Source: Variovorax boronicumulans | GTDB taxonomy: Bacteria > Pseudomonadota > Gammaproteobacteria > Burkholderiales > Burkholderiaceae_C | Reading direction: 5' to 3' | Length of the DNA: 64,000 bases | Assembly: GCF_019352895.1 (NCBI RefSeq) | Contig: NZ_JAAAFX010000004.1 | Span: forward strand, 2,536,971-2,600,970 | In this document: in pieces, positions 1 through 9,061 of the stretch | Position numbering within the stretch: position 1 is the stretch's first letter | Layout of the letters: every line of letters starts with the position of its first letter | Translations under genes and position numbers: made by a program | Notes under the pieces: model-generated | The model's database searches: none | What the model saw: the letters and a program-made list of their open reading frames with translations, nothing else | Told to the model about the DNA's origin: nothing

Positions 1-231
1 TACATCGCGCAGCTGACGCAGGCCAAGACCTTCGCCAACCTGCCGATCGTGACCACCATCGAGCTGCAGAAGCGCTTCTTCGCCGCCGAGGCCTACCACC
101 AGGATTACCTGACGCGGCACCCCGACGATCCCTACATCGTGATCAACGACCTGCCCAAGGTCGCCAACCTCCGGCGCCTGTTTCCGCAGGCCTACCGCGC
201 GCAACCCGTGCTCGTCGGCACGAGCGCCTGA
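1..231 (+). CDS. msrA: Peptide-methionine (S)-S-oxide reductase MsrA, C-terminal part
   Basis: The frame is open from base 1 and ends at a TGA at 229-231, giving the last 76 residues; the 5' part, including the catalytic Cys, lies outside the window. The tail carries ELQKRFFAAEAYHQDYL, the conserved C-terminal MsrA segment (family form EDYHQQYL). MsrA reduces methionine-S-sulfoxide in free or protein-bound methionine in the cytoplasm, using thioredoxin. The gene is convergent with the polyol operon, whose last stop lies 13 bases away. The family assignment is good, but only the tail can be judged. Confidence 0.85.
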   Translation, partial: YIAQLTQAKTFANLPIVTTIELQKRFFAAEAYHQDYLTRHPDDPYIVINDLPKVANLRRLFPQAYRAQPVLVGTSA

Positions 232-244
232 AGCGACACGGGTC

Positions 245-1702
245 TCAACGCGCAAAGTACGGCTTGAGCGCGCGATAGAGCGCCTGGAAGCGCGCATGCC
301 GCGCGCGGTGCGGCGCCTGCTGCGAGGCATCGGGCACGAAGCGCTGACGCAGTTCGGGCGCACGGCACACCGCCTCGACGCGGCCGCCGTCGGCCAGCCA
401 GGCCAGCCGCGCCGCACCCAGCGCGCCGCCGGCCTCGCCGCCCTGCCCCAGCGCCAGCGGCACTTCGAGGATGTCGGCCAGCAACTGGGCCCACCAGGCA
501 CTGCGCGCGCCGCCGCCGACCAGCGCCAGTTCGCCCTGCGGCGGCTGCAGCGTGTCGAGGCCGTCGCGCAGTCCGAAGCTCACGCCCTCCACCACCGCAT
601 AGGCGATGTCGGCCGGCCCGTGCGCATGCGTGAGACCGAACAAGGTGCCTTGCGCCTGCGCGTCGTTGTGCGGCGAGCGTTCGCCCGAGAGATAGGGCAG
701 GAACAGCGGCGCCGATGCACGCGCCTCGGCGCCGAGCCCGGCCGCCGCGGCCAGCAGCGCAGCCTCGTCGGCAAAGCCGAAGGCGCGCACCGCCCAGCTC
801 AGCGCGCTGGCCGCCGACAGCATCACCGACATCTGGTGCCAGCGGCCCGGCAGCGCATGGCAGAAGGCGTGCACCGCCTGCGCGGGGTTGGGCGTGAAGC
901 GCTCGGTCGCCACGAAGATCACGCCCGAGGTGCCCAGCGAGACGAAGCCCTGCCCCGGCGCCACCACGCCCATGCCGATCGCGCTGGCCGCGTTGTCGCC
1001 CGCGCCGCCGGCGATCACGACCTGCGGGCCCAGGCCCCAGCGCGCGGCCAGTGCGGGCGACAGCGAAGCCGACACCGCACTGCCTTCGACCAGCCGCGGC
1101 ATGTGCGCACGCGTGAGCCCGGTGGCGGCCAGCAGTTCGTCGGACCAGTCGCGCGCGCCCACGTCGAGCCACAAGGTGCCGGCCGCGTCGGACATGTCGC
1201 TCGCCCGCTCGCCGCTCAAGCGCCAGCGCAGCCAGTCCTTGGGCAGCAGCACGTGGGCGGTGCGCGCGAACAGCGAGGGCTCGTGCGTGCGCACCCACAG
1301 CAGCTTGGGCGCGGTGAAGCCGGGCATCGCGAGGTTGCCGGCGATCTCGCCCAGGCGCGGCACCGCGGCGGCGAGTTCATCGCACTGCGCGGCGCTGCGG
1401 CCGTCGTTCCAGAGGATCGCGGGGCGCAACACGTGGTGGGCCGCATCGAGCAGCACGGCGCCGTGCATCTGGCCCGACAGGCCGATCGCGCGTACCTGCG
1501 CCAGCGCCTCGGCATGCGCGGTGCGCAGCGCCTGCATCACGGTCTCGAGCGCGTCCCACCACTGCGCAGGGTCTTGCTCCGACCACAGCGGCTGCGGCCG
1601 GCTGACGGTCAACGGCGCGCGCGCCACGCCGACGATGCGGTGGTCGTCCGCGAGCAGCAATGCCTTCAGCTCGGAGGTGCCGAGGTCGAGTCCCAGGTAC
1701 AT
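245..1702 (-). CDS. xylB: Xylulokinase (FGGY family)
   Basis: 485-residue sugar kinase, the usual length for XylB. It phosphorylates D-xylulose to D-xylulose 5-phosphate in the cytoplasm. Visible motifs are the N-terminal phosphate-binding DLGTSELKALL, SGQMHG (residues 76-81), and GGAGDN with the catalytic-base candidate Asp236, equivalent to Asp233 of the E. coli enzyme. The ATG at 1702 places DLGT at residue 6, as in the family. It is the last gene of the polyol operon, separated from the regulator by a 101-bp repeat. D-xylulose would come from D-arabinitol or xylitol oxidation by the dehydrogenases upstream. It corresponds to MtlY of the Pseudomonas fluorescens mannitol operon. Confidence 0.93.
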   Translation of the reverse strand: MYLGLDLGTSELKALLLADDHRIVGVARAPLTVSRPQPLWSEQDPAQWWDALETVMQALRTAHAEALAQVRAIGLSGQMHGAVLLDAAHHVLRPAILWNDGRSAAQCDELAAAVPRLGEIAGNLAMPGFTAPKLLWVRTHEPSLFARTAHVLLPKDWLRWRLSGERASDMSDAAGTLWLDVGARDWSDELLAATGLTRAHMPRLVEGSAVSASLSPALAARWGLGPQVVIAGGAGDNAASAIGMGVVAPGQGFVSLGTSGVIFVATERFTPNPAQAVHAFCHALPGRWHQMSVMLSAASALSWAVRAFGFADEAALLAAAAGLGAEARASAPLFLPYLSGERSPHNDAQAQGTLFGLTHAHGPADIAYAVVEGVSFGLRDGLDTLQPPQGELALVGGGARSAWWAQLLADILEVPLALGQGGEAGGALGAARLAWLADGGRVEAVCRAPELRQRFVPDASQQAPHRARHARFQALYRALKPYFAR

Positions 1703-1741
1703 CGAAATTCCTTGGGCCACCGGGGCCCTGTCATCCTGTCT

Positions 1742-1842
1742 GTTCGTGAAACACCGCGGGTCCGGCTCCGCCGGCCCGCCGGTGTTGCCCCCGGACGGGG
1801 GACGGCGAAGCGACACGCCGTGCGCGAGCCCTCGGGGGCGGG
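1742..1842 (-). repeat. Dispersed GC-rich intergenic repeat, divergent copy
   Basis: Begins with GTTCGTGAAACACCGCGG, as does the copy at 23742, then has a CCGGC/GCCGG hairpin, a CCCCC/GGGGG stem and a CGAAGCGACACG segment. It fills the gap between the regulator and xylB and ends exactly at the regulator's stop codon. The hairpin core differs from other copies (GGTCCGGCTCCGCCGG). Confidence 0.8.
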
Positions 1843-2766
1843 CTAAGTGTTGCCGCCGAAGCGGCTGTCCGCCTGCCGGCGGAACTCGCTCGGCGTCATG
1901 CCCTTCACCTCGAGAAAGCGCCGGTTGAAATTGGCGACGTTGTTGAAGCCCACCTGGTAGCAGATGTCGGTCACGTAGTGGTCGGTCTGCATCAGCAGGT
2001 GGCAGGCGTTGTTGATGCGCACGCGGTTGACGAAGTCGGTGAAGCTGTTGCCGGTGGTGCGACGGAAGTAGCGGCTGAAGCGGCTCTCGCTCATGCCGAG
2101 TTCGCCCGCCACCTCGCTCATCGAAATCGGCTCGGCCACGTTGTCGGTGATGCGGTTGACGATCAGGTTGATGCGCTCGACCTCGGCATCGCCCTCGGCG
2201 CCCTTCATCTGCACGCTCGACAGCAGCCGGTAGTCGGTGCAATCGGCCAGGTCGGCCAGGAACTCGCAGAAGGCCGCGAGCCGGCGCAGGCCGTGCGTGG
2301 TCTTGACCCGGTGCCAGTGACGCTCGGCCTGCTCCGACAGGCCGAAGAACTCGATGCCGTGCCGTGCGCGTTCGAGCAGCAACTGCACCTCGCCCAGTTC
2401 GGGAATCTGCCGCGCGGCCTCGGCCACCGGGTCGTGACGGAACTGGATCACCAGATCGCGCGTGGGCACGCCGGCATCGGGGGTGTCGAGCGAGATCCAG
2501 TTGTGCGGCAGGCGTGGCCCGCACAGCACCAGGTGGCCGGGCTGGAACGGACCGATCCAGTCGCCGACGAAGGCCTTGCCGGAGGTCGAGGTGATCAGGT
2601 GCAGCTCGTACTCGTCGTGGCAGTGCCAGCGCGCCAGCGGGCTCGGGTAGCCGTGCGCCAGGCAGCGCACCCAGCCGGCTTCCTCGGGCGCCTCGTAGCC
2701 GAGCGCGGGCGAGCGCGCCAGGTCGTGCTCGAGCTCGGGTTCGCGCTGACGGGGAAGGGATCGCAT
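1843..2766 (-). CDS. AraC-family regulator of polyol catabolism (MtlR-like)
   Basis: 307 residues. The N-terminal half has a cupin-like sugar-sensing segment (WHCHDEYELHLI, residues 48-59, followed by PGHLVLCGPRLPHNW). The C-terminal ~100 residues hold two helix-turn-helix units (SMSEVAGELGMSESRFSRYF and TDICYQVGFNNVANFNRRF) ending in the AraC signature KGMTPSEFRRQ. The ATG at 2766 was chosen because the reading frame further upstream lies inside the SDR gene. It is transcribed with the operon, 26 bases after the SDR stop, so it may control its own expression. P. fluorescens MtlR is an AraC-type activator of an equivalent operon; the same role here is inferred. Confidence 0.88.
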   Translation of the reverse strand: MRSLPRQREPELEHDLARSPALGYEAPEEAGWVRCLAHGYPSPLARWHCHDEYELHLITSTSGKAFVGDWIGPFQPGHLVLCGPRLPHNWISLDTPDAGVPTRDLVIQFRHDPVAEAARQIPELGEVQLLLERARHGIEFFGLSEQAERHWHRVKTTHGLRRLAAFCEFLADLADCTDYRLLSSVQMKGAEGDAEVERINLIVNRITDNVAEPISMSEVAGELGMSESRFSRYFRRTTGNSFTDFVNRVRINNACHLLMQTDHYVTDICYQVGFNNVANFNRRFLEVKGMTPSEFRRQADSRFGGNT

Positions 2767-2792
2767 GCGTTGCGGGTGCTGCCAGGCCGTAT

Positions 2793-3593
2793 TCAGCTCA
2801 TCACAGTACCACCGTCGACGTTGAGCGTCTGCGCCGTGATGTAGCGGGCCTCGTCGCTGGCCAGGAACACCACCGCGCCCGCCATGTCGCCGGGCCTGCC
2901 CATGCGGCCCAGCGGCACGGCCAGGCCGACCTGGCGCTTCTTCTCGCCCAGCGGCAGCTTCTCGTAGCGCGCGAACAGCGCGTCCACACCGGCCCACATG
3001 GGCGTGTCGACCACGCCCGGCGCGATGCCGTTGACGCGGATGCCGTGCGGCGCCATCGCCAGTGCCGCGCTCTGCGTGTAGCTGATCACCGCGGCCTTGG
3101 TCGCGCAGTAGTGCGCCACCAGCGCCTCGCCACGCCGCCCGGCCTGCGAGGCCAGGTTGACCACCGACGCGCCCGGCGTGCCGGCCTCGACCATGTGCTG
3201 CAGCACCGCCTGCATGGTGAAGAACATGCCCTTCACGTTGACCGCGAAGAGCCGGTCGAAGGAGGCCTCGTCGCTCTCGAGCAGCGGCGCCATGTCGAAC
3301 ACCGCCGCGTTGTTGACCAGCGTGTGCAGCGCGCCGAAGCGGGCCTGCGCGGCGGCCAGCATGCGGGCCACGGCCGCGCGGTCGGTCACGTCGGCCACGA
3401 TGTAGGCCAGCGTGTCGGAGTGCTTCGCCGCGAGCGCGCGCACGGCTTCGGGCGCTTCGGCCTCGCGGTCGACCACGCTGCAGCGCGCGCCTTCGGCCAG
3501 GCAGGCCTGCACGATCGCGAGGCCGATGCCGCCGCCCGCGCCGGTCACCAGCACGTGGCGGCCGGCCAGGCGGCCGATGGGGGAATTCGTCAT
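2793..3593 (-). CDS. SDR-family polyol (sorbitol-type) dehydrogenase
   Basis: 266-residue short-chain dehydrogenase. The nucleotide-binding motif TGAGGGIG is at 17-24, NNAAV at 94-98, and the catalytic Ser149, Tyr162 and Lys166 are present, with the C-terminal dinucleotide-domain ending typical of classical SDRs. In this operon it most likely oxidises a hexitol or pentitol, for example D-sorbitol to D-fructose, as SmoS/PolS does in the Rhodobacter sphaeroides smo operon; the exact substrate cannot be read from sequence. Its ATG overlaps the fructokinase stop (ATGA), so the two are probably translationally coupled. Confidence 0.88.
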   Translation of the reverse strand: MTNSPIGRLAGRHVLVTGAGGGIGLAIVQACLAEGARCSVVDREAEAPEAVRALAAKHSDTLAYIVADVTDRAAVARMLAAAQARFGALHTLVNNAAVFDMAPLLESDEASFDRLFAVNVKGMFFTMQAVLQHMVEAGTPGASVVNLASQAGRRGEALVAHYCATKAAVISYTQSAALAMAPHGIRVNGIAPGVVDTPMWAGVDALFARYEKLPLGEKKRQVGLAVPLGRMGRPGDMAGAVVFLASDEARYITAQTLNVDGGTVMS

Positions 3594-4555
3594 GCCTGTT
3601 GTTCCTTGGAAAAGTGATTCAGTGCCGCATCGAGTTCGGCCCGCGTGGGCGGCGCCGCGCCCGCGCGCGTGCAGTTGAGCGCGGCTGCGGTGACGGCAAA
3701 GCGCAGCACGGTGTGCCAGGCCTCGTCGGTCAAGGTGCCAAGTTGTGCGACCTGCTCGACGCCCTGCGCCAGCAGCGCGACCGACAGCGCGGCCGCGAAG
3801 GCATCGCCCGCGCCGATGGTGTCGACCACCTGCACGGCCGGTGGCCGGACCGCTATCGGCGCCCGGCCCGCGCGGTACAAGGTGACGCCCTCGCCGCCGC
3901 GCGTGAGCAGCACCGCGCGCGGGCCCGGGCCGTCGTTCGATGCCAGCAGGGCCGCGGCCGTGTCGCCCGGCGCGCGGCCTGGCGCGATGTGCGCGGCGTC
4001 CTCGTCGCTGAGCTTGAGCAGGTCGCAGGCCGCGACCCAGCGCGGCAGCCTGGCACGGTAGCCCGCCATGTCGGGGATCAGGCTGGGCCGCACGTTGGGA
4101 TCGAAGAGCACGATGCGCCGGCCGCGCTGGGCCTCGACCAGCGCGGTGATGCGGCCGGCCGCGGGCTCGGTCAGCAGCGAGATGGCGCCGAAGTGCAGGT
4201 AGCGGCAGCTGTCGGGCAAGGTGGGCAGTGGATCGGGCGCCCACCGCGTGTCGGCCGTGCCCTGCGTGTAGAAGGCGTAGCGGTTGGTCTGCGGCGTGCG
4301 TTCGACGAAGGCCAGCGTCGACGGCGCGTCGCTGCGCAGCACGAAGCGCGTGTCGACGCCGTTGCGCTCCAGGTGCTGCAGCAGCCGCTCGCCGAACAGG
4401 TCGGTCGAGAGCTGCGTGATGAAGCCCGTGGGCTCGCCCAGGCGCGCGGCGGCGATGGCGCCGTTGGCCGGCGCGCCGCCCTCGTGGCCTTCGAAGCGCA
4501 ATCCTTCGATGGCGGTGAAATCGATCAGAGCTTCGCCCACGAATGCGATGCGCAT
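3590..4555 (-). CDS. PfkB-family fructokinase
   Basis: 321-residue ribokinase/PfkB sugar kinase. The N-terminal GGAPAN segment (26-31), FDPNVRP at 151-157 and the C-terminal DTIGAGDAFAAAL with catalytic Asp251 match fructokinases. It should phosphorylate D-fructose produced by the mannitol- and sorbitol-type dehydrogenases to fructose 6-phosphate, the MtlZ role in Pseudomonas. It starts three bases after the mannitol-type dehydrogenase gene stops and overlaps the SDR gene by four bases. Another sugar ketose is possible, but operon content favours fructose. Confidence 0.88.
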   Translation of the reverse strand: MRIAFVGEALIDFTAIEGLRFEGHEGGAPANGAIAAARLGEPTGFITQLSTDLFGERLLQHLERNGVDTRFVLRSDAPSTLAFVERTPQTNRYAFYTQGTADTRWAPDPLPTLPDSCRYLHFGAISLLTEPAAGRITALVEAQRGRRIVLFDPNVRPSLIPDMAGYRARLPRWVAACDLLKLSDEDAAHIAPGRAPGDTAAALLASNDGPGPRAVLLTRGGEGVTLYRAGRAPIAVRPPAVQVVDTIGAGDAFAAALSVALLAQGVEQVAQLGTLTDEAWHTVLRFAVTAAALNCTRAGAAPPTRAELDAALNHFSKEQQA

Positions 4556-4558
4556 GGC

Positions 4559-5980
4559 TCAGCCCTCCTGCACGACGAAGGCGTCCACGCGCCGGCGCGC
4601 ACGCCGCAGCGCATCGACCAGCCGCGGGTCGTTGGCCAGCGCGCCCCACAGCGCGCGGTCGGCGCCGAAGGCGGCCACCGGGTCGGACGCGTCGCAGATC
4701 GCATGCGCCAGTGCCGGGTCCATGCCCTGGTCCTGGTAGACGTAGGGCAGCTGACCCGCATGCCAGCGCTGCAGGAAGGCCAGGAACAGCGCGGGCAGCA
4801 TGGCCACGCTGTCGATGGTCTCGCCGCGCGTGAGCCGCTCGCGCACCGTGGGCGCGATGAAGCCGGGGATCTTCGAGAAACCGTCCATCGCCACGCGCTG
4901 GTTGGTGTCGCGGATGGCCGGGTTGCCGAAGCGCTCGAGCACCACGTCGCGATAGGCCGGCAGGTCGACCGGGCTGGGCGCACCGGGTGCACTCAGCACC
5001 GGGATCACGTCGTCTGTCACGTAGTCGTAGGCCATCTGCCGGATCGCGGGCCGGTGCGTGCCTTCGTGGATGAACTGCAGGCCGACCAGCGTGCCGGCCC
5101 AGGCGATGCAGCTGTGGGTGGCGTTGAGCAGCCGGATCTTGGCCTCCTCGTAGGGTTGGACCGAAGCCACCAGTTCGACGCCCACGCGTTCCCACGCGGG
5201 CCGGCCTGCGATGAAGTCGTCTTCGATCACCCACTGAATGAAGCTCTCGGCCGTGACCGGCGCGGCGTCGTCGATGCCCGTGGCCGCGCGCACGCGTTCG
5301 CGCAGCTCGGGCGGCGGCCGCGGCGTGATGCGGTCGACCATCGCGTTGGGGCAGGTGGTGTTCGCCTGCACCCAATCGCGCAAGGCCGTGTCGCCGCTGC
5401 GCGCGATGAACTCGAGCAGGCCGTGGCGGAAGCGCTCGCCGTTGTGGCGCAGGTTGTCGCAGTTGAGCAGCGTGAGCGGGCCCGCATCGGCCGCGCGCCG
5501 CGCACGCAGCAGCGCACAGAGTGCGCCGTAGACCGTCTGGCCGGCCTCGCCTCGGCGCGCAAGCGCGATGTCCGCGGCCAGTTCGGCGAAGGACAGGTCG
5601 AGCGCGCCCTTGGCATCGAGGTAGTAGCCGGCCTCGGTCACGGTGAAGGAGACGATGCGGGTCGCGGGATCGGCACCGCAGGCGATCACCGCGGCCAGCG
5701 TGGCTTCGTAGGGCAGCACGCGGCGGATCGCCGTGATGCGTTCGTAGTGGAAGGCGCCGGCCGGGGTCACGGTCTCCAGCGTGTAGGCGCCGCCCTGCGC
5801 CTGCAGTGCCGCCAGCACCTCGGCCATGTCGGCGCGCAGGTTGGCGCCGACCAGCGACCAGCGCGTGTCGCCCAGGTCGAGGAGCCGCTGCAGATAGACC
5901 GCCTGGTGGGCGCGATGGAAGGAGCCGAGCCCCAGGTGCAGCACCACGAGGTCGGTGTCCGGCACGGTTGCGAGTGTCAC
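4559..5980 (-). CDS. Mannitol 2-dehydrogenase family (polyol-specific long-chain dehydrogenase)
   Basis: 473 residues, in the range of the family (Pseudomonas mannitol dehydrogenase is about 493). The N-terminal LGLGSFHRAHQAVYL (16-30) is the nucleotide-binding signature. The catalytic pattern K-x4-N-x2-H appears as Lys281, Asn286 and His289 in KIRLLNATH, with the same spacing as the P. fluorescens enzyme. It oxidises D-mannitol to D-fructose, D-arabinitol to D-xylulose, or both; the presence of both fructokinase and xylulokinase suits a dual-substrate enzyme. It starts 37 bases downstream of the ATPase gene. Confidence 0.88.
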   Translation of the reverse strand: MTLATVPDTDLVVLHLGLGSFHRAHQAVYLQRLLDLGDTRWSLVGANLRADMAEVLAALQAQGGAYTLETVTPAGAFHYERITAIRRVLPYEATLAAVIACGADPATRIVSFTVTEAGYYLDAKGALDLSFAELAADIALARRGEAGQTVYGALCALLRARRAADAGPLTLLNCDNLRHNGERFRHGLLEFIARSGDTALRDWVQANTTCPNAMVDRITPRPPPELRERVRAATGIDDAAPVTAESFIQWVIEDDFIAGRPAWERVGVELVASVQPYEEAKIRLLNATHSCIAWAGTLVGLQFIHEGTHRPAIRQMAYDYVTDDVIPVLSAPGAPSPVDLPAYRDVVLERFGNPAIRDTNQRVAMDGFSKIPGFIAPTVRERLTRGETIDSVAMLPALFLAFLQRWHAGQLPYVYQDQGMDPALAHAICDASDPVAAFGADRALWGALANDPRLVDALRRARRRVDAFVVQEG

Positions 5981-6017
5981 GTCGAGCTTTCGGATGAAGA
6001 GATGAAGAGAGGGGAGA

Positions 6018-7058
<1,041 letters not shown>

Positions 7059-7130
7059 TCAAAACTCCTTGATTGCGGATGAGCAGGCTGACGAGACGCC
7101 TGCACGGATCGCAGGCGCCCAGCCCCATGC

Positions 7131-7224
7131 GGGAGCTGCCGCGGAACCGGCTTTGCCGGGCCGCTGGCAGCGCCCCCTTGAGGGGGTTGACGAAGCGACA
7201 CGCAGTGCGCGAAGACTGGGGGTG
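7131..7224 (-). repeat. Dispersed GC-rich intergenic repeat inside the polyol operon
   Basis: Contains the core GCGGAACCGGCTTTGCCGGG, then CCCCCTTGAGGGGG and CGAAGCGACACGCAGTGCGC. It shares these elements, in the same orientation, with the copies at 23742 and 52575. It ends next to the permease stop codon. Confidence 0.85.
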
Positions 7225-7225
7225 T

Positions 7226-8047
7226 TCATTTCACGGCGCCGAAGGTCAGGCCTTGGACGAGTTGCTTCTGAGAGAACCAGCCGAACACCACGATCGGCGC
7301 GATGGCCATCAGCGAGGCCGCGGACAGCTTGGCCCAGAACAGGCCTTCGGGGCTCGAGTACTGCGAGATCAGCGTGGCCAGCGTGCCGGCCTTGGCCGAG
7401 ACCAGGTTGAGCGCCCAGAAGGCCTCGTTCCAGCTCAGCACCAGGCACAGCAGGCCGCACGAGGCCAGCCCGCCCACCGACAGCGGCAGCACCACGTGGC
7501 GGAATTCGGTCCAGAGGCTGGCGCCGTCCATGCGCGCGGCCTCGAGGATCTCGTTGGGGATGTCCTTGTAGCTGGTGTAGAGCATCCAGACCATGATCGG
7601 CAGGTTCGACAGCGTGAACACGATGGTCAGCGCGCTCAGCGAATCGAGCATGCCCGCGCTCTGCGCCAGCACGTAGATCGGCACCAGCGCGCCGACCGCG
7701 GGCATCATCTTGGTCGAGAGCATCCACATCAGGATGTCGCGCGTGCGCTTCGTTCGGAAGAAGGCCATCGAGTACGCCGCCGGCGCCGCGATCAGCAGGC
7801 CGAGCACGGTCGAGCCCAGGCTGGTGATCAGCGAGTTGCGCGCGTACAGCAGGTAGTCGCTGCGGCGCTGCACCTCGGCGAAGTTGTCGAGCGTGGGCTC
7901 GAACACGAACAGCGGCGGCACCGCGATGGCCTGCAGCTCGGTCTTGAAGGCCGTGAGGAACAGCCAGCCCAGCGGGAAGAAGAGCAGCAGCGCGACGGCC
8001 CAGGCGCCGAGGGTGCGCAGCAGCGTGAACAAGGGATGGGGTTGCAT
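7226..8047 (-). CDS. Polyol ABC transporter permease (MtlG/SmoG type)
   Basis: 273-residue MalG-like inner-membrane permease with about six membrane spans, beginning with LGAWAVALLLFFPLGWLFLTAF. The ATPase-contact EAA loop is EAARMDGASLWTEFRHVVLP. It ends in GLTFGAVKG-like residues (QGLTFGAVK), typical of MalG proteins. It starts 12 bases after the partner permease stop and pairs with it in the membrane. Confidence 0.92.
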   Translation of the reverse strand: MQPHPLFTLLRTLGAWAVALLLFFPLGWLFLTAFKTELQAIAVPPLFVFEPTLDNFAEVQRRSDYLLYARNSLITSLGSTVLGLLIAAPAAYSMAFFRTKRTRDILMWMLSTKMMPAVGALVPIYVLAQSAGMLDSLSALTIVFTLSNLPIMVWMLYTSYKDIPNEILEAARMDGASLWTEFRHVVLPLSVGGLASCGLLCLVLSWNEAFWALNLVSAKAGTLATLISQYSSPEGLFWAKLSAASLMAIAPIVVFGWFSQKQLVQGLTFGAVK

Positions 8048-8059
8048 GATGGTGAGTCC

Positions 8060-8917
8060 CTAGTCCAGGTTCTTGCCGACGATGCGGATCAGGAAGGCGG
8101 CCACGATGTTGGCCAGCACCACCGCGAACAGCGCACCGGCCGAGGCCACGCCCACGTCGAAGTTCATCAGCGACTGCTTGAAGATCATGTAGGTGAGGTT
8201 GGTGCTCTCGTTGCCCGGGCCGCCGTTGGTGGTGATGGCGATCTCGGCGAACACGCTGAGCAGGAAGATCATCTCGATCATGATCACCACCGCCATCGGC
8301 CGGCCCAGGTGCGGGATGGTCAGGTAGAAGAAGCGCTGCGGTGCCGAGGCGCCGTCCATGCGCGCGGCCTCCATCTGCTCGCGGTCCAGCGATTGCAGCG
8401 AGGTGATGAAGATCAGGCAGGCGAAGGGCAGCCACTGCCAGGCCACCATGACGATCACCGACAGCAGCGGCACGTCGGTGAGCCAGTCGACCGGCGTGGC
8501 GCCGAAGAAGCGCCACAGGTCGGCCAGCACGCCGTAGATCGGGTTCATCATCATGTGCTTCCACAGCAGCGCGTTGACCGCCGGCATGACGAAGAAGGGC
8601 GAGATCAGCAGCACCCGCACGATGCCGCGGCCCGGGAAGGGTTCGTTGACCAGCAGCGCCAGCAGCACGCCGCCCACCACGGTGATGACGATCACGCTGC
8701 CGATCAGCAGCAGCGTGTTCCAGACCGCCGGCCAGAAGTCGGGGTCGGTCACGAAGTAATGGAAGTTCTCCAGGCCGGCGAAGGGATGCTCGCCCGGCTG
8801 CATCAGGTTGTAGCTGACGAAGGAGAAGTAGATCGTCATCGCCAGCGGCACGATCATCCAGAGCAGGAGCGTGAGCACCGCGGGCGCCATGAGGAGGCGG
8901 GGCAGGAGTCGGTTCAT
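8060..8917 (-). CDS. Polyol ABC transporter permease (MtlF/SmoF type)
   Basis: 285-residue MalF-like permease, with about six hydrophobic segments. The EAA loop reads MEAARMDGASAPQRFFYLTIP-like and precedes the last two spans. It forms the membrane channel with the next gene product. The ATG at 8917 lies just after a GGGACCTGCTC stretch rather than a classic Shine-Dalgarno, and 144 bases, mostly repeat, separate it from the binding-protein gene. This may keep permease levels below those of the binding protein. Confidence 0.92.
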   Translation of the reverse strand: MNRLLPRLLMAPAVLTLLLWMIVPLAMTIYFSFVSYNLMQPGEHPFAGLENFHYFVTDPDFWPAVWNTLLLIGSVIVITVVGGVLLALLVNEPFPGRGIVRVLLISPFFVMPAVNALLWKHMMMNPIYGVLADLWRFFGATPVDWLTDVPLLSVIVMVAWQWLPFACLIFITSLQSLDREQMEAARMDGASAPQRFFYLTIPHLGRPMAVVIMIEMIFLLSVFAEIAITTNGGPGNESTNLTYMIFKQSLMNFDVGVASAGALFAVVLANIVAAFLIRIVGKNLD

Positions 8918-8941
8918 GAGCAGGTCCCTTCTTGTTGTCTC

Positions 8942-9058
8942 TGGCTCCTTCCCCCTTTGGGGGAAGGCGGGGATGGGGGCTCCCCATCGATCACTGCAGC
9001 GATCGATGCGCCGCGGGCCCCCACCCCGGCCCTCCTCCGGCAGGGGAGGGAGAGGGAC
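8942..9058 (-). repeat. Second repeat type: GC-rich imperfect palindrome between binding protein and permease genes
   Basis: The block pairs CCTTCCCCC with GGGGGAAGG and GGGGATGGGGGC with GCCCCCACCCC around a CGATCGATGC-rich centre, so the mRNA can form strong hairpins. It differs from the other repeats in the window. Its place just after the binding-protein gene suits partial termination or mRNA 3'-end protection. Confidence 0.7.
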
Positions 9059-9061
9059 GGC

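Noticed and set aside
192..3600. Long frames antisense to the polyol genes and in other GC-rich genes
   Set aside because: They are Arg/Ala/Pro-rich shadow frames typical of high-GC DNA and lack start sites or domains.
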